Shown here: piece by piece, positions 19,399 to 29,064 of the stretch
Position numbering within the stretch: the first letter of the stretch is position 1
Layout: every line of letters starts with the position of its first letter
Assembly (NCBI GenBank): GCA_003133325.1
Contig: PKXA01000088.1
Location: forward strand, 38,226-102,225
From: Acidimicrobiaceae bacterium
GTDB taxonomy: Bacteria; Actinomycetota; Acidimicrobiia; Acidimicrobiales; RAAP-2
Direction of reading: 5' to 3'
DNA length: 64,000 nt
Position numbers and translations under genes: made by a program
Notes under the pieces: model-generated
Database searches by the model: none
What the model was told of the DNA's origin: nothing
Seen by the model: the letters and a program-made list of their open reading frames with translations, nothing else

Positions 19399-20503
19399 CC
19401 TCGCGAACCGCCCCTCCGGGCCGGCGGTCGATTGGGCGATCGGGTGAAAGTGACTCTCCGCGGAACATCCGGCGTGGGCCCGACCAGCGGGCGGGAGGGG
19501 CATCGAGGATGGCCGCCAGGGCGTAGGCCTCGCTCTCATAGTTGACCCGCCACCCCCGGAATTGGGCCCAGGCGTCGTCGACCTCACGGGAGATCGGGAA
19601 CCCGATCTCGTGGAGGCGCATGTAGGCGGCGTCGAACTCCTGGCGAGGCAGCGCGATGTCGTCATCCGGGTTTGGGTCGGGGTTGAACGGGATGCCGATC
19701 ACCTGGGCGATGTCACGGAGACAGGTGAAGCCCATCCGCAGGCACATCCGAGCCTGGATGGGGGTTCCCTCCGGGTCGACGGCGAGGGCGATGGCGGCCG
19801 AGTCCATGACGGCAACGAGGCTGACCACCCAGGAGTTCTGCGCCCGGGGCGATCGCAGGTACATCAACGACGGATAGCTGGTGTGGCTCTCGGCTACATC
19901 CGCTCCCCACCGTTCCCAATCGGCGAACAAGTCGGGCAGATTGGGAACAAGACCCACCAGGTGGTGACGGATCAGGATCTCCGGCCCCCAGGCCGGTGCC
20001 CCGGCCCGACTCTCGAGGAGGGTGACCAACGTCTCCCGGCGATTGTATGAGCTGTAGATGGCGGGCAGATAGGCGATCTGAAGCGCCACCAAGACCATGC
20101 CCGTACCGGCAGCAACGAAGTCGACCGTTTGCTCGGCGCCGCCGACCCCGTGGGCGAAGCCAAGGGTGAATACCGATGAGCCCGCCTCGATGAACGCGGC
20201 ACCGAGAGCGCCGTTACGGAGGCCCCAGATGACCAGCATGAATCCGATGACCGAGGTCACCAGCCAGGTGCCCAGCAGGACCATGAGGGCCACCGGTTCG
20301 CTCAAGGCCAGAATTCGGTCCTTGGCCACATAGGAACGAGCCAGTTGGGCCAGCCGGCGGAATGCCACCCTCACCGACCGCATCGGTATCGTGGCCACCC
20401 CGGTGGCTGCCCGGGGGACAATCAGGACCCGGATGACGCTGGCGCCGTTCATCACCAGCACCACGATGCCGAGTGCCAACACCAGTCCCCTGACGAAGGT
20501 CAT
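19391..20503 (-). CDS. Membrane protein resembling a 2-TM ion-channel family member
   Basis: Three hydrophobic segments with a pore-like SSVFTLGFAHG between the last two, then a long soluble C-terminus. Confidence 0.6.
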   Translation of the reverse strand: MTFVRGLVLALGIVVLVMNGASVIRVLIVPRAATGVATIPMRSVRVAFRRLAQLARSYVAKDRILALSEPVALMVLLGTWLVTSVIGFMLVIWGLRNGALGAAFIEAGSSVFTLGFAHGVGGAEQTVDFVAAGTGMVLVALQIAYLPAIYSSYNRRETLVTLLESRAGAPAWGPEILIRHHLVGLVPNLPDLFADWERWGADVAESHTSYPSLMYLRSPRAQNSWVVSLVAVMDSAAIALAVDPEGTPIQARMCLRMGFTCLRDIAQVIGIPFNPDPNPDDDIALPRQEFDAAYMRLHEIGFPISREVDDAWAQFRGWRVNYESEAYALAAILDAPPARWSGPRRMFRGESLSPDRPIDRRPGGAVREVK

Positions 20504-20542
20504 GGTGTCATCGCTTCACGGGATCTGGCCGCCGAACCCTGT

Positions 20543-20992
20543 TCAGCCGGATTTCTTGGGGAGGGCGGATACCCGGCCCTGGGCGCGCCTCACCATGTCT
20601 GCCAGTTTGAACGAGTCGAGGTGGGTCCGCATGTGCTCGCCGACGTCGGCCCAGACATCCAAGAGGATGCACTGGCCCTCATGGTCACAAGCACCGTTTT
20701 CGTGAGGTAGTCCGAAGTCTCCGGCCACGATGGGTCCGTCCACGGCACTGACGATCTGCGACAACGTGATGTCCTCGGGCGAGCGGGCCAGCACATATCC
20801 GCCCCCCACACCACGTTTCGAGCGGACCAAGCCCGCACCTTTCAGCGCCAACAAGATCTGCTCGAGGTAGGGCTGGGGGAGACCTGTCCGCTCAGCGATA
20901 TCCCGAACCGCGGTGGGACCGTCGTTCTCGTCATGCAGGGCCAAGGACAACAGAGCGCGGCTGGCGTAGTCCCCCCGGGTCGAAACCTTCAC
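20543..20992 (-). CDS. Rrf2 family transcriptional regulator
   Basis: MKVSTRGDYASRALLSLA, AERTGLPQPYLEQILLALKGAGLVRSKRGVGGGYVLAR. Confidence 0.92.
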   Translation of the reverse strand: MKVSTRGDYASRALLSLALHDENDGPTAVRDIAERTGLPQPYLEQILLALKGAGLVRSKRGVGGGYVLARSPEDITLSQIVSAVDGPIVAGDFGLPHENGACDHEGQCILLDVWADVGEHMRTHLDSFKLADMVRRAQGRVSALPKKSG

Positions 20993-21063
20993 GTGGTCAT
21001 GCTATTGCCTGGGACGCTTCGGCACGCGAGTGGCGGTCGGACCCAAGGTAGGTGGGTATCGGA

Positions 21064-21738
21064 TCAGTGGCCGCCGAGTCTTCCTGCGGCCAGATCCTCG
21101 GCCATGGCCCATCCAAAGGTCACCAACCGGCCGCCCGAAGAAGCATCGTTCTTCTCGAAGAAGATCGTTGCCACTTCAGGGACCGGAGTCTTGGAACTGC
21201 CGATATCAAACCCCCCGGACTCGAACCCATCGCCCTTGATCAAGAAGGTGCGGTCGTCGATGCGGGCCTCGGCACCGAATCGCTTGGCCAGACGACGTCC
21301 CCAGGCCCGCTCCTCGCCGGTGGCCTTGTGATCCGGCCCGGGAACCACGTCGGTGAGGCCGGCGAAGGCGCGAAAGCCCTCGGGGGCCAGGAGCCGGGTG
21401 CCGACCAGGACGTCTTCGTCAGGGAATGCCAACAGCGCCCGACGGTATTTGTCGCCCATCATGGACCGGAGGACCGTGTCGGCCCGGGCGGTGCGGTCGA
21501 TGGTGCCAACACCTATCAACAACGAGGGCGTGCCGCCGATACGCTCAAGGGTGGAGAAGGAATAGCCGCGAAGTTTGTTCCCCTCCCGGGCACGGGTCAC
21601 CAGCACCCATTCCTCGCGCTGCTTCGACAGGAAGCCGATGTCGAAGTGGGGCTCTCGTACCGCGCAAAGATCGGCCATTTCGGCCAACTCGGCGTCACTT
21701 AGTGATGTGCAATCCTTGGTCTCCACGTGAATGGACAT
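21064..21738 (-). CDS. Conserved hypothetical protein (possible acetyltransferase-like fold)
   Basis: Good coding character from MSIHVETKD; no family confidently recognised. Confidence 0.6.
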   Translation of the reverse strand: MSIHVETKDCTSLSDAELAEMADLCAVREPHFDIGFLSKQREEWVLVTRAREGNKLRGYSFSTLERIGGTPSLLIGVGTIDRTARADTVLRSMMGDKYRRALLAFPDEDVLVGTRLLAPEGFRAFAGLTDVVPGPDHKATGEERAWGRRLAKRFGAEARIDDRTFLIKGDGFESGGFDIGSSKTPVPEVATIFFEKNDASSGGRLVTFGWAMAEDLAAGRLGGH

Positions 21739-21987
21739 AAGCCGTTCCGTACTCCTCATTTGCCCTGCGGCCTCGGCCGGCGACTCGGGTCCGCCACGAG
21801 CACCCCGGGCACCGCCAGCACGGGCCTTCGGTGCCCCTGAGCGGGAGCCGTCCGTCAATTTTACGGGATTTGGCGGCACTTGTCCCATCCGGGGTCCGCC
21901 GGCCCCATCCAGGGGCACCCGAAAAGCCGGTGGACGCGGGGTAAACACGGCTGTGGCCAGGGATTTCGTGAATATCAGGTCAAAGGA

Positions 21988-24900
21988 TCAGCCCTGGATG
22001 GCGTTGGGACCGAGGAGCACTCTCAGCTCACCGATCAGCCCTCGGCGGCTGTCGACCCTGAATTCCGGCGGTAGGCGGATGACCTTCTGCCCGACGTGGA
22101 GAAACACCGGGGAGTCTCCGGGGTGCTCGGAAAGCAGCCGCTTCAACGCAGTGACCTTGGTATCGGTGAGCGCATTGACCGGAAGTGAGATCCGAAGGTC
22201 GACCGAGCCATCGGTGGTCAGATTGGGACGCTGAATCTCGAGGCATATCAACTTCACCTGGTCGTCGCGCATGTCGATGCGGCCCTTGACCAACACGATG
22301 GCGTCATCGTCGAGAAGGGCACCGTACTCACTCATCGTCTTGGGGAATACGAAGACATCGATGGACGCCTGCAGGTCCTCGAGCACGAAGCTGGCCATGA
22401 GGTCGCCCTTTTTGGTGTAGCGCCGCGAAAGCTCGGTGATGACACCGCCGGCCAGACGAACCTGGCCCTCGCTCCCGTATCCACCGGCGCCGGCAGTGCT
22501 CTCGGCCCCAGGGGCCTCGGGGTCGATACTTCGGAGTTCGGCCAGGGTGCAGTCGGTGAGCCGGGAGAGCGATCCCTCCAGGCCCATCAACGGGTGATCG
22601 CTGATGTAAAGCCCGAGCATCTCCTTCTCGAAGGCGAGGCGCTGGGTCTTCTCGAACTCGACATCGGGAATGGGGATCCGGGTATCGCTGAATCCCACGG
22701 TGTGCCCCTGGGTCTCGACTTCGATGGAGGAGAACAGCGACACCACCCCAGCGTCGTGTTGGCGCCGGCGCTCGAGGGTGAGATCGGTGATCTCTTCGTA
22801 CACCAGAAAGAGACCGCGGCGCGGATGACCCAGAGAGTCGAATCCACCGGCCTTGATCAACGACTCGATGGTCCGCTTGTTCAGCACCTGGGGGTCGACC
22901 CTTTGGCAGAAGTCGTAGAAATCGACAAAGGGGCCGTTCTTTTCGCGTTCGGCCACGATGAGGCCCACCAACCCCTGGCCGACATTGCGGATAGCGGCCA
23001 TCCCGAAGGTAATGTCCCCCAAGGTCCCTTCTTCTGACATGTCACGTCTCGAGTAGTCGGCCGCGAAGTCGGAGAGCGAGCGGTTGACGTCTGGGACGAG
23101 TACCTGAATCCCGAGTGAGCGGCACTCGGCCAGATAGACGGCTGTCTTGTCCTTGGTGTCCTTGACCGAGGTGAGTAGGGCGGCCAGGTACTCGACGGGG
23201 TAGTGGGCCTTCAGCCACGCGGTCTGGTAGGCGATGTAGCCGTACCCGTAGGAGTGGGACTTGTTGAAAGCGTAATCGGCGAACGGCTCGATGATGTCGA
23301 ACAGGGCAGTGCCGAGTTGTTCGCCATAACCCTGAGTTTCGCAGCCGGTGACAAACTTGTGCCGCTCCGCCTGAATGAGGACCCGGTCCTTCTTGCCGGT
23401 CGCCTTACGCAAGTTGTCAGCTTCAGCCAAGGAGTAGCCGGCGAACTTCTGGGCGACCCTCATGACCGACTCCTGGTAGATCATGAGACCGTAGGTATCG
23501 GCCAAGATCTCCGCCAAGTCGGGGTGGAGGTAGGTGACCGCCTGTCGGCCGTTCTTCCGGTCGGCATAGTCGCGGTGCATATTCGCCGCCATCGGCCCGG
23601 GCCGATACAGGGCGACAAGAGCCGCCACATCATCGAAGGTGGTAGGCGCCAGCGATCGCATCAATGATCGCATGGGCCCGCCCTCGAGCTGAAACACACC
23701 CATCGAATCGCCCTTGCGCAACATGGCGAATGTCTTCTCATCATCGAGGGGGATGCTGTCGATGTCGGGGCGCTCCCCGGTCGAGACCTGAATCAGGTCG
23801 AGCGCTCGTTCAATCACCGAGAGGTTGCGAAGCCCGAGGAAGTCCATCTTCAACAGCCCGAGGTTCTCGACGCCGTGCATCTCGTACTGGGTGACGACGG
23901 GGGCGTCATCGGGGTTGTCGCTGTCGGGTTTTCGTTGGATGGGTACGTACTCGGTGAGCGGTTGGTCGGTGATGACCACCGCGGCGGCATGGATGCCATC
24001 TTGGCGACGGAGGCCCTCGAGGCCCTTGGCCACGTCGATGACCTCTTTGGCTTCCGGGTCCGTCTCGTACATGGTGCGAAGTTCACCCGCGGCGGCGAAG
24101 CCCTCTTCGAACCCTTCGGTCTTGGTCAGACAGGCGTTCAACGGGGTGTCGCGCCCCATCATCAGTGGCGGCATGGCTTTGGCGATCTTGTCGCCCACCC
24201 CGTAGAGCTTGCCGAGCACCCGGGCGGCGTCACGCACCGCCGCCCGCGCCTTGATGGTCGAGAACGTGACGATCTGGGCCACATGGTCCGACCCATACCG
24301 CTCGGCCGCGTACTTGATCATGTCACCGCGGTAGCGCTCGTCGAAGTCCATGTCGATGTCGGGCATCTGTGTCCGGCCCGGGTTGAGGAAGCGCTCGAAC
24401 AGGAGGTCGTAGCGGATGGGATCGAGGTCGACGATCTTCAGGCAGTACGCCACGCAGCAACCCGCCGCCGATCCTCGCCCCGGCCCGACCCGGATTCCCC
24501 GTGACCGGGCAAAGCGAATGAGGTCCCAGACCACCAGGAAGTAGGCGGAGAATCCCATCTCACCGATCACACCGAGTTCGTAGTCGAGCCGTTCGAGCAC
24601 GGGAGCAGGGATGGGGTGGCCGTAGCGCTCCTTGGCGCCTTCGATGCTCAGGTGACGGAGGTACTGGGCGGCGCGGACCTCGTAGGTGTCGCCGACGAAC
24701 TCGTCGGGGACCGGGAACTGCGGAAGACTCGGGTGACCGAACTCGATCTCGACGTTTGCTCTCTGGGCGATGAGCAAGGTGTTGTCGCAGGCTTCGGGGA
24801 GTTCGCCGAAGAGATGCCGCATCTCCGCCGCCGACTTCAGATAGTGCTCCTCGCCCTCGAACTTGAAGCGCTTCGGGTCGGCAATGAGGGCACCGGTTTG

Positions 24901-25617
24901 GACGCACAACAACGCGTCGTGGGCAACATGGTCTTCTCGGTGGGTGTAATGGCTGTCGTTGGTGGCAAGGAGGGGGGCCCCGATCTTCCGGGCGATCTCC
25001 ACCAGCATCGGATTGGTCCTTTGCTGGGCCGGAAGCCCGTGATCTTGGAGTTCGACGAACAAATTGTCCTTGCCGAAGATGTCTTGGAGACGAGCGGCCA
25101 AACTCTTGGCCTTGACCTGATCGTTGGCCAGGAGTGCCTGGAGGACCACCCCGCCCAGGCATCCGGTGGTGGCGATCAGTCCGGCGTGATGCCGTTCGAG
25201 CAACTCCCAGTCGACCCGAGGCTTGTAGTAGTAGCCCTCGAGATATGCCGCCGATGACAGTTTCAGCAGGTTGCGGTATCCCTCAGTGGTCTCGGCCAGC
25301 AAGGTGAGGTGGTAGTAGAGCTTTTCCCCGCCCTCGACATCGCCTCCGGTGTCGTCCACCTTGCCTCGTCGCACCGGCCGTTCGAGTCGGGACTCGCCCG
25401 CCATGTAGGCCTCGGTGCCGATAACCGGATTGATACCGGCTTTGCGGCAGGCGGCGTAGAAGTCGAGGACTCCGTACATGTTCCCGTGATCGGTGATCCC
25501 GAGGGCCGGTTGGCCGTCCTCCACCGCCGCCCGAACGAGATCGTCGACCCGGGCGGCACCGTCGAGCATCGAGAACTCGGTGTGGGTGTGCAGATGTGTG
25601 AACGACCGTGATGCCAA
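21988..25617 (-). CDS. dnaE: DNA polymerase III alpha subunit DnaE
   Basis: PHP domain HLHTHTEFSMLDGA...ITDHGNMYG, GPGRGSAAGCCVAYCL, PDIDMDFDERYRGDMIKYA, KMDFLGLRNLSVI; 1209 aa. Confidence 0.97.
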   Translation of the reverse strand: MASRSFTHLHTHTEFSMLDGAARVDDLVRAAVEDGQPALGITDHGNMYGVLDFYAACRKAGINPVIGTEAYMAGESRLERPVRRGKVDDTGGDVEGGEKLYYHLTLLAETTEGYRNLLKLSSAAYLEGYYYKPRVDWELLERHHAGLIATTGCLGGVVLQALLANDQVKAKSLAARLQDIFGKDNLFVELQDHGLPAQQRTNPMLVEIARKIGAPLLATNDSHYTHREDHVAHDALLCVQTGALIADPKRFKFEGEEHYLKSAAEMRHLFGELPEACDNTLLIAQRANVEIEFGHPSLPQFPVPDEFVGDTYEVRAAQYLRHLSIEGAKERYGHPIPAPVLERLDYELGVIGEMGFSAYFLVVWDLIRFARSRGIRVGPGRGSAAGCCVAYCLKIVDLDPIRYDLLFERFLNPGRTQMPDIDMDFDERYRGDMIKYAAERYGSDHVAQIVTFSTIKARAAVRDAARVLGKLYGVGDKIAKAMPPLMMGRDTPLNACLTKTEGFEEGFAAAGELRTMYETDPEAKEVIDVAKGLEGLRRQDGIHAAAVVITDQPLTEYVPIQRKPDSDNPDDAPVVTQYEMHGVENLGLLKMDFLGLRNLSVIERALDLIQVSTGERPDIDSIPLDDEKTFAMLRKGDSMGVFQLEGGPMRSLMRSLAPTTFDDVAALVALYRPGPMAANMHRDYADRKNGRQAVTYLHPDLAEILADTYGLMIYQESVMRVAQKFAGYSLAEADNLRKATGKKDRVLIQAERHKFVTGCETQGYGEQLGTALFDIIEPFADYAFNKSHSYGYGYIAYQTAWLKAHYPVEYLAALLTSVKDTKDKTAVYLAECRSLGIQVLVPDVNRSLSDFAADYSRRDMSEEGTLGDITFGMAAIRNVGQGLVGLIVAEREKNGPFVDFYDFCQRVDPQVLNKRTIESLIKAGGFDSLGHPRRGLFLVYEEITDLTLERRRQHDAGVVSLFSSIEVETQGHTVGFSDTRIPIPDVEFEKTQRLAFEKEMLGLYISDHPLMGLEGSLSRLTDCTLAELRSIDPEAPGAESTAGAGGYGSEGQVRLAGGVITELSRRYTKKGDLMASFVLEDLQASIDVFVFPKTMSEYGALLDDDAIVLVKGRIDMRDDQVKLICLEIQRPNLTTDGSVDLRISLPVNALTDTKVTALKRLLSEHPGDSPVFLHVGQKVIRLPPEFRVDSRRGLIGELRVLLGPNAIQG

Positions 25618-25757
25618 CGAACTGGCGCCTTCCTCGTCATTTCGACGATCACCGACCCAGGTTCTCCACAGGCTGTGGAGGAGTTACAGCGGTGTGATTC
25701 CGACCATAGCGCGAGCGCCCACCCCGGTGGGGAACCGCACCGGGGGTTGGGGCCGGG

Positions 25758-26282
25758 TCAGAGATAGGTGCCGGGACGGGAGACCGGCGTCCCACCTCCC
25801 GGCGGCAAGGCCTGCTGACGCATCTCGTCGAGCTGGGCCCGAGCGACCACCTGCTGGGCCACCAAGGTGGCCTGAATCCCGTGGAAGAGCCCCTCGAGCC
25901 AGCCCACCAACTGGGCGTGAGCAATGCGCAGCTCGGCGTCGGAAGGGGTTGGGGTATCAAAGGGGATGGAGACCCGATCGAGCTCGGCGGCCAGGTCGTC
26001 CGAGAGGCCATCGGCCAGTTCCCGGACCGACTGTTCGTAGATTTCGCGAAGGCGTCCCCGACTGAGTTCGTCCAAGGGGGCTTGGCGGACCTCTTCGAGG
26101 AGCTGCTTGACCATGGACCCGATACGAAGGAGCTTGGCCGGCTTCTCGATCGACTCCGTCCGCTTCTCGTCGAGGACGCCATCGCCAGATTGCTCCTCTC
26201 GGGCCGTATCGCTCACCGGGTCGACGACCTCGGGTTTCAGGGAGGGCGGATGTTCAGCCGGGTTGGGTCCGTCGTTGTCCAT
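25758..26282 (-). CDS. bpa: Bacterial proteasome activator Bpa (DUF2587)
   Basis: PAKLLRIGSMVKQLLEEVRQAPLDELSRGRLREIYEQSVRELADGL...SDAELRIAHAQLVGWLEGLFHGIQATL closely matches the recalled mycobacterial Bpa; C-terminus GTYL. Confidence 0.93.
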   Translation of the reverse strand: MDNDGPNPAEHPPSLKPEVVDPVSDTAREEQSGDGVLDEKRTESIEKPAKLLRIGSMVKQLLEEVRQAPLDELSRGRLREIYEQSVRELADGLSDDLAAELDRVSIPFDTPTPSDAELRIAHAQLVGWLEGLFHGIQATLVAQQVVARAQLDEMRQQALPPGGGTPVSRPGTYL

Positions 26283-26284
26283 GG

Positions 26285-27466
26285 TCAGATACTGCCATCT
26301 GACGTGAGGGCGACCAGAGGGACCAGCATTTCGTCGGCAGTCAACGAACCGTGTCGGGCGGCCAGAGTGGTCTCCCCGACGTCGGCAGGGTCGAGGAAGG
26401 CAATGGGAGCATGAGGCATCAGTGCGACGTCGCCGAGCCGATCGACGACACCGTCACGGAGAGGTCCGCCGAACCATCCCTCGTCGATGAGTTGATCCCG
26501 ACTCATGACCCAGGTTGTGTCGTGATACTGCTCAGTCACCGTGGTCAACAGATCTTCGGCCGCACCGGGCCGGGCATGGAGCCAGCGGAACCGGCCCTCG
26601 CCCGACAGAAAACGGGTGCCGGCCATCGTCTCGCGGCCCAACAACTCCACATTGGTCCCGACCTCGATCTGGCCATGGTCGGCGCTGACCGCCAGCACCG
26701 CCCCCTGGGCCAGCTCGGAGGCGATATCGCCCACCAACCTGTCGACAGCCACCAATTCGGCGTCGTAGTACTCACCCAGCCCGTGTTCGTGGGCCACCTT
26801 GTCGATGCCGTCGTAATAGGCGTAGACGAATGGTTCCCCGGCCCCGAGCAGCCGGCGGATTTGGAGAGGTAGCGACGAGGTGACCTTGTACCCGGCCAGC
26901 GGAGAGGCTCCGAGGTGGGCGGCGGTGAACCCGGTGCCCGCGAATTCACCCCGGGAGACCACCGGCACCGGATGGGTTGCTCCGGGGAACGGCGGGTAAG
27001 GCTGAAAGGAGGAGGCCGGTAGCTCCCGGCGGGCGTCCCGCGGACGGTTGGTGCCCACTGTCCACCGGAGCACGTTCATGATCTCCGCGCTCGGAGTGGC
27101 CAACCGGTACCCCAGGAGACCGTGATCGGCGGGCGGACGACCGGTGGCGATGGACGTGAGAGCACAGGCGGTGGTGGTCGGAGCCACCGAGGTAATCGAT
27201 CGTTCACTGCCGGCGGCTCCGGTCAGGGTGGGAGCCAGTTCACGACGCGCGGCCAGTTGCTCCCATCCGAGCCCGTCCACGATCAACAGAACGATCTGGT
27301 TCGCCTCACGGGCCGGAGCGGGGAGCCAGGTCGGAGGTTGTCCGGTACCGCCCTTTCCCCCCGCGGACCCCGACAACAGGGCCGGGACCAGGTTGGCCAG
27401 GCAGGCGCCGTCGTAGTCAGGAAGGATCGGTACGGCCGATCCGAGGGAGAGGGAAGACGCCGACAT
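26285..27466 (-). CDS. Alkaline phosphatase superfamily / nucleotide pyrophosphatase-like protein
   Basis: VLLIVDGLGWEQL, SVAPTTTACALTSIATGRPPADHGLLGY, YAYYDGIDKVAHEHG, VSADHGQIEVG. Confidence 0.88.
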   Translation of the reverse strand: MSASSLSLGSAVPILPDYDGACLANLVPALLSGSAGGKGGTGQPPTWLPAPAREANQIVLLIVDGLGWEQLAARRELAPTLTGAAGSERSITSVAPTTTACALTSIATGRPPADHGLLGYRLATPSAEIMNVLRWTVGTNRPRDARRELPASSFQPYPPFPGATHPVPVVSRGEFAGTGFTAAHLGASPLAGYKVTSSLPLQIRRLLGAGEPFVYAYYDGIDKVAHEHGLGEYYDAELVAVDRLVGDIASELAQGAVLAVSADHGQIEVGTNVELLGRETMAGTRFLSGEGRFRWLHARPGAAEDLLTTVTEQYHDTTWVMSRDQLIDEGWFGGPLRDGVVDRLGDVALMPHAPIAFLDPADVGETTLAARHGSLTADEMLVPLVALTSDGSI

Positions 27467-27499
27467 GACTAGTGACTGTAGGCCACCCGGCGAAACCGG

Positions 27500-28276
27500 T
27501 CAGTCCGGATCGGCCAGGAGGCGCACTTCCGAAACCGTCACTGCATGCCCGCCCAGGATCACCCGGTTGCCATCGACCCGCATGTGGACGATGCCTCCCC
27601 GGCGGGACACCTGGGCCCCGACCAACTCACTCCGACCTGTGCGGGTCGACCACCACGGGGCCAGGGTGCAGTGGGCCGAGCCGGTGACCGGGTCCTCGGG
27701 AATACCGACCCGGGGAGCAAAGACGCGGGACACGCAATCGATACCAGGTTGGGAGGCGGCCGCGGTCACGATTACGGCCCGGGCATCGATCGCGGCCAGA
27801 GCCGTGAGATCGGGCTGCAGCTGTCTGACGGTATCGGGCTCGGCACACACCACCATCAGATCGGAGGCGCCACCGAGGACGTCCCCGACAGTACCGAGGG
27901 CGGCGAACAGACCGTCGGGCGGAGCGCAGGCGATCGGCGGGTCGGCAGGGAAGTCCATCTCGATCAAGCCGTCGTCTCGGAGTGCACAGGTGAGCACACC
28001 GCTTCGGGTGTGGAACTCTCCTCCCCCCACCACGTGGACCGAAGCCAACGTGGCATGGCCGCAGAGGTCGACTTCGGTAGTCGGAGTGAACCACCGCAGG
28101 TTGTACCCCCTGTCGGGGCGGGTGACGACGAACGCCGTCTCCGAGAGGTTCATCTCGCCGGCCACATCGCGCATCCACGTTTCAGGTGCCGGTCGGTCGA
28201 GCCGGCACACCGCGGCCGGGTTGCCGGAGAATGGACGATCGGTGAATGCGTCGACCACGACGAGTTCAGTGGACAT
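27500..28276 (-). CDS. PhzF family isomerase-like protein
   Basis: VVDAFTDRPFSGNPAAVC, EMNLSETAFV, LRWFTPTTEVDLCGHATLA, RVFAPRVGIPEDPVTGSAH. Confidence 0.93.
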   Translation of the reverse strand: MSTELVVVDAFTDRPFSGNPAAVCRLDRPAPETWMRDVAGEMNLSETAFVVTRPDRGYNLRWFTPTTEVDLCGHATLASVHVVGGGEFHTRSGVLTCALRDDGLIEMDFPADPPIACAPPDGLFAALGTVGDVLGGASDLMVVCAEPDTVRQLQPDLTALAAIDARAVIVTAAASQPGIDCVSRVFAPRVGIPEDPVTGSAHCTLAPWWSTRTGRSELVGAQVSRRGGIVHMRVDGNRVILGGHAVTVSEVRLLADPD

Positions 28277-28278
28277 GG

Positions 28279-29064
28279 TCAACCCCGAGGCAGCATGGCC
28301 CGGATGGTCTTGTAGCAGTGCCCGTTGCGCGGGGTGGTGATCGATGCCACCAGGTAGTGGGGCTTGAATCCCAGGGCAGATGCCAGTTCCTTGCCTTGCA
28401 ACCGGTCCTTGCGGGCCACATCGAGAGCGCGCTCGGCCCGGGGGTCTTCGACGGGCAGCCAGTTGTCGCTGCGTCCCCACCCGAACCGGACCCACACTTC
28501 CCGTTCCCGCTCGCGGCGGAACAGGACGGGCCCCTTGGTCGGCACCAACAGGGCCAGCGAGGGTCGAAATCCCCTGAATTCCCAATAGGGCGCGGAGGCG
28601 CCGGGGAAACCCAGCACGTGCTCTTCGACCGGCGCTGCCAACTGATGGAGGAGACGGCGATTCCGACGCCCGTGGAACGTGCCGAGGTGCCGGGGAAGCC
28701 CGGTGACGGTCACCGCTTCGGGCTGGGCCAGATCATCGCGCTCGGGCTCGTCCGCCAATATCGCTTCGACCACGTCGAACGGAACCAGGTCGGGTGGGTG
28801 GCCTTCGGGCCACGGCACCCTGACCCGGACCAGCGTCCCCGACGCCAGGTCAACGCCAGTGGTGTCCTCTTCGTGACACGACAGCACCAGAATTGTCAGC
28901 GAAGCACCTCCTGTCACCTCGATCCGCTCTCGAGACTTGACCGCTCGCACCACGGCTCGGGCGGTGCCACTCCGGGGAGTCCGGGGCGACCGACCCTGCT
29001 TCCGTTTTTTCGGGGGAGGAGGCAGGCTGGGAACTCCGACCGGGGGTGGCAGGCCCTCGTTCAC
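28279..29064 (-). CDS. Conserved hypothetical protein
   Basis: Open frame tightly packed between neighbours (2-bp gap and ATGA-type overlap); no recognised domain. Confidence 0.55.
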   Translation of the reverse strand: MNEGLPPPVGVPSLPPPPKKRKQGRSPRTPRSGTARAVVRAVKSRERIEVTGGASLTILVLSCHEEDTTGVDLASGTLVRVRVPWPEGHPPDLVPFDVVEAILADEPERDDLAQPEAVTVTGLPRHLGTFHGRRNRRLLHQLAAPVEEHVLGFPGASAPYWEFRGFRPSLALLVPTKGPVLFRREREREVWVRFGWGRSDNWLPVEDPRAERALDVARKDRLQGKELASALGFKPHYLVASITTPRNGHCYKTIRAMLPRG

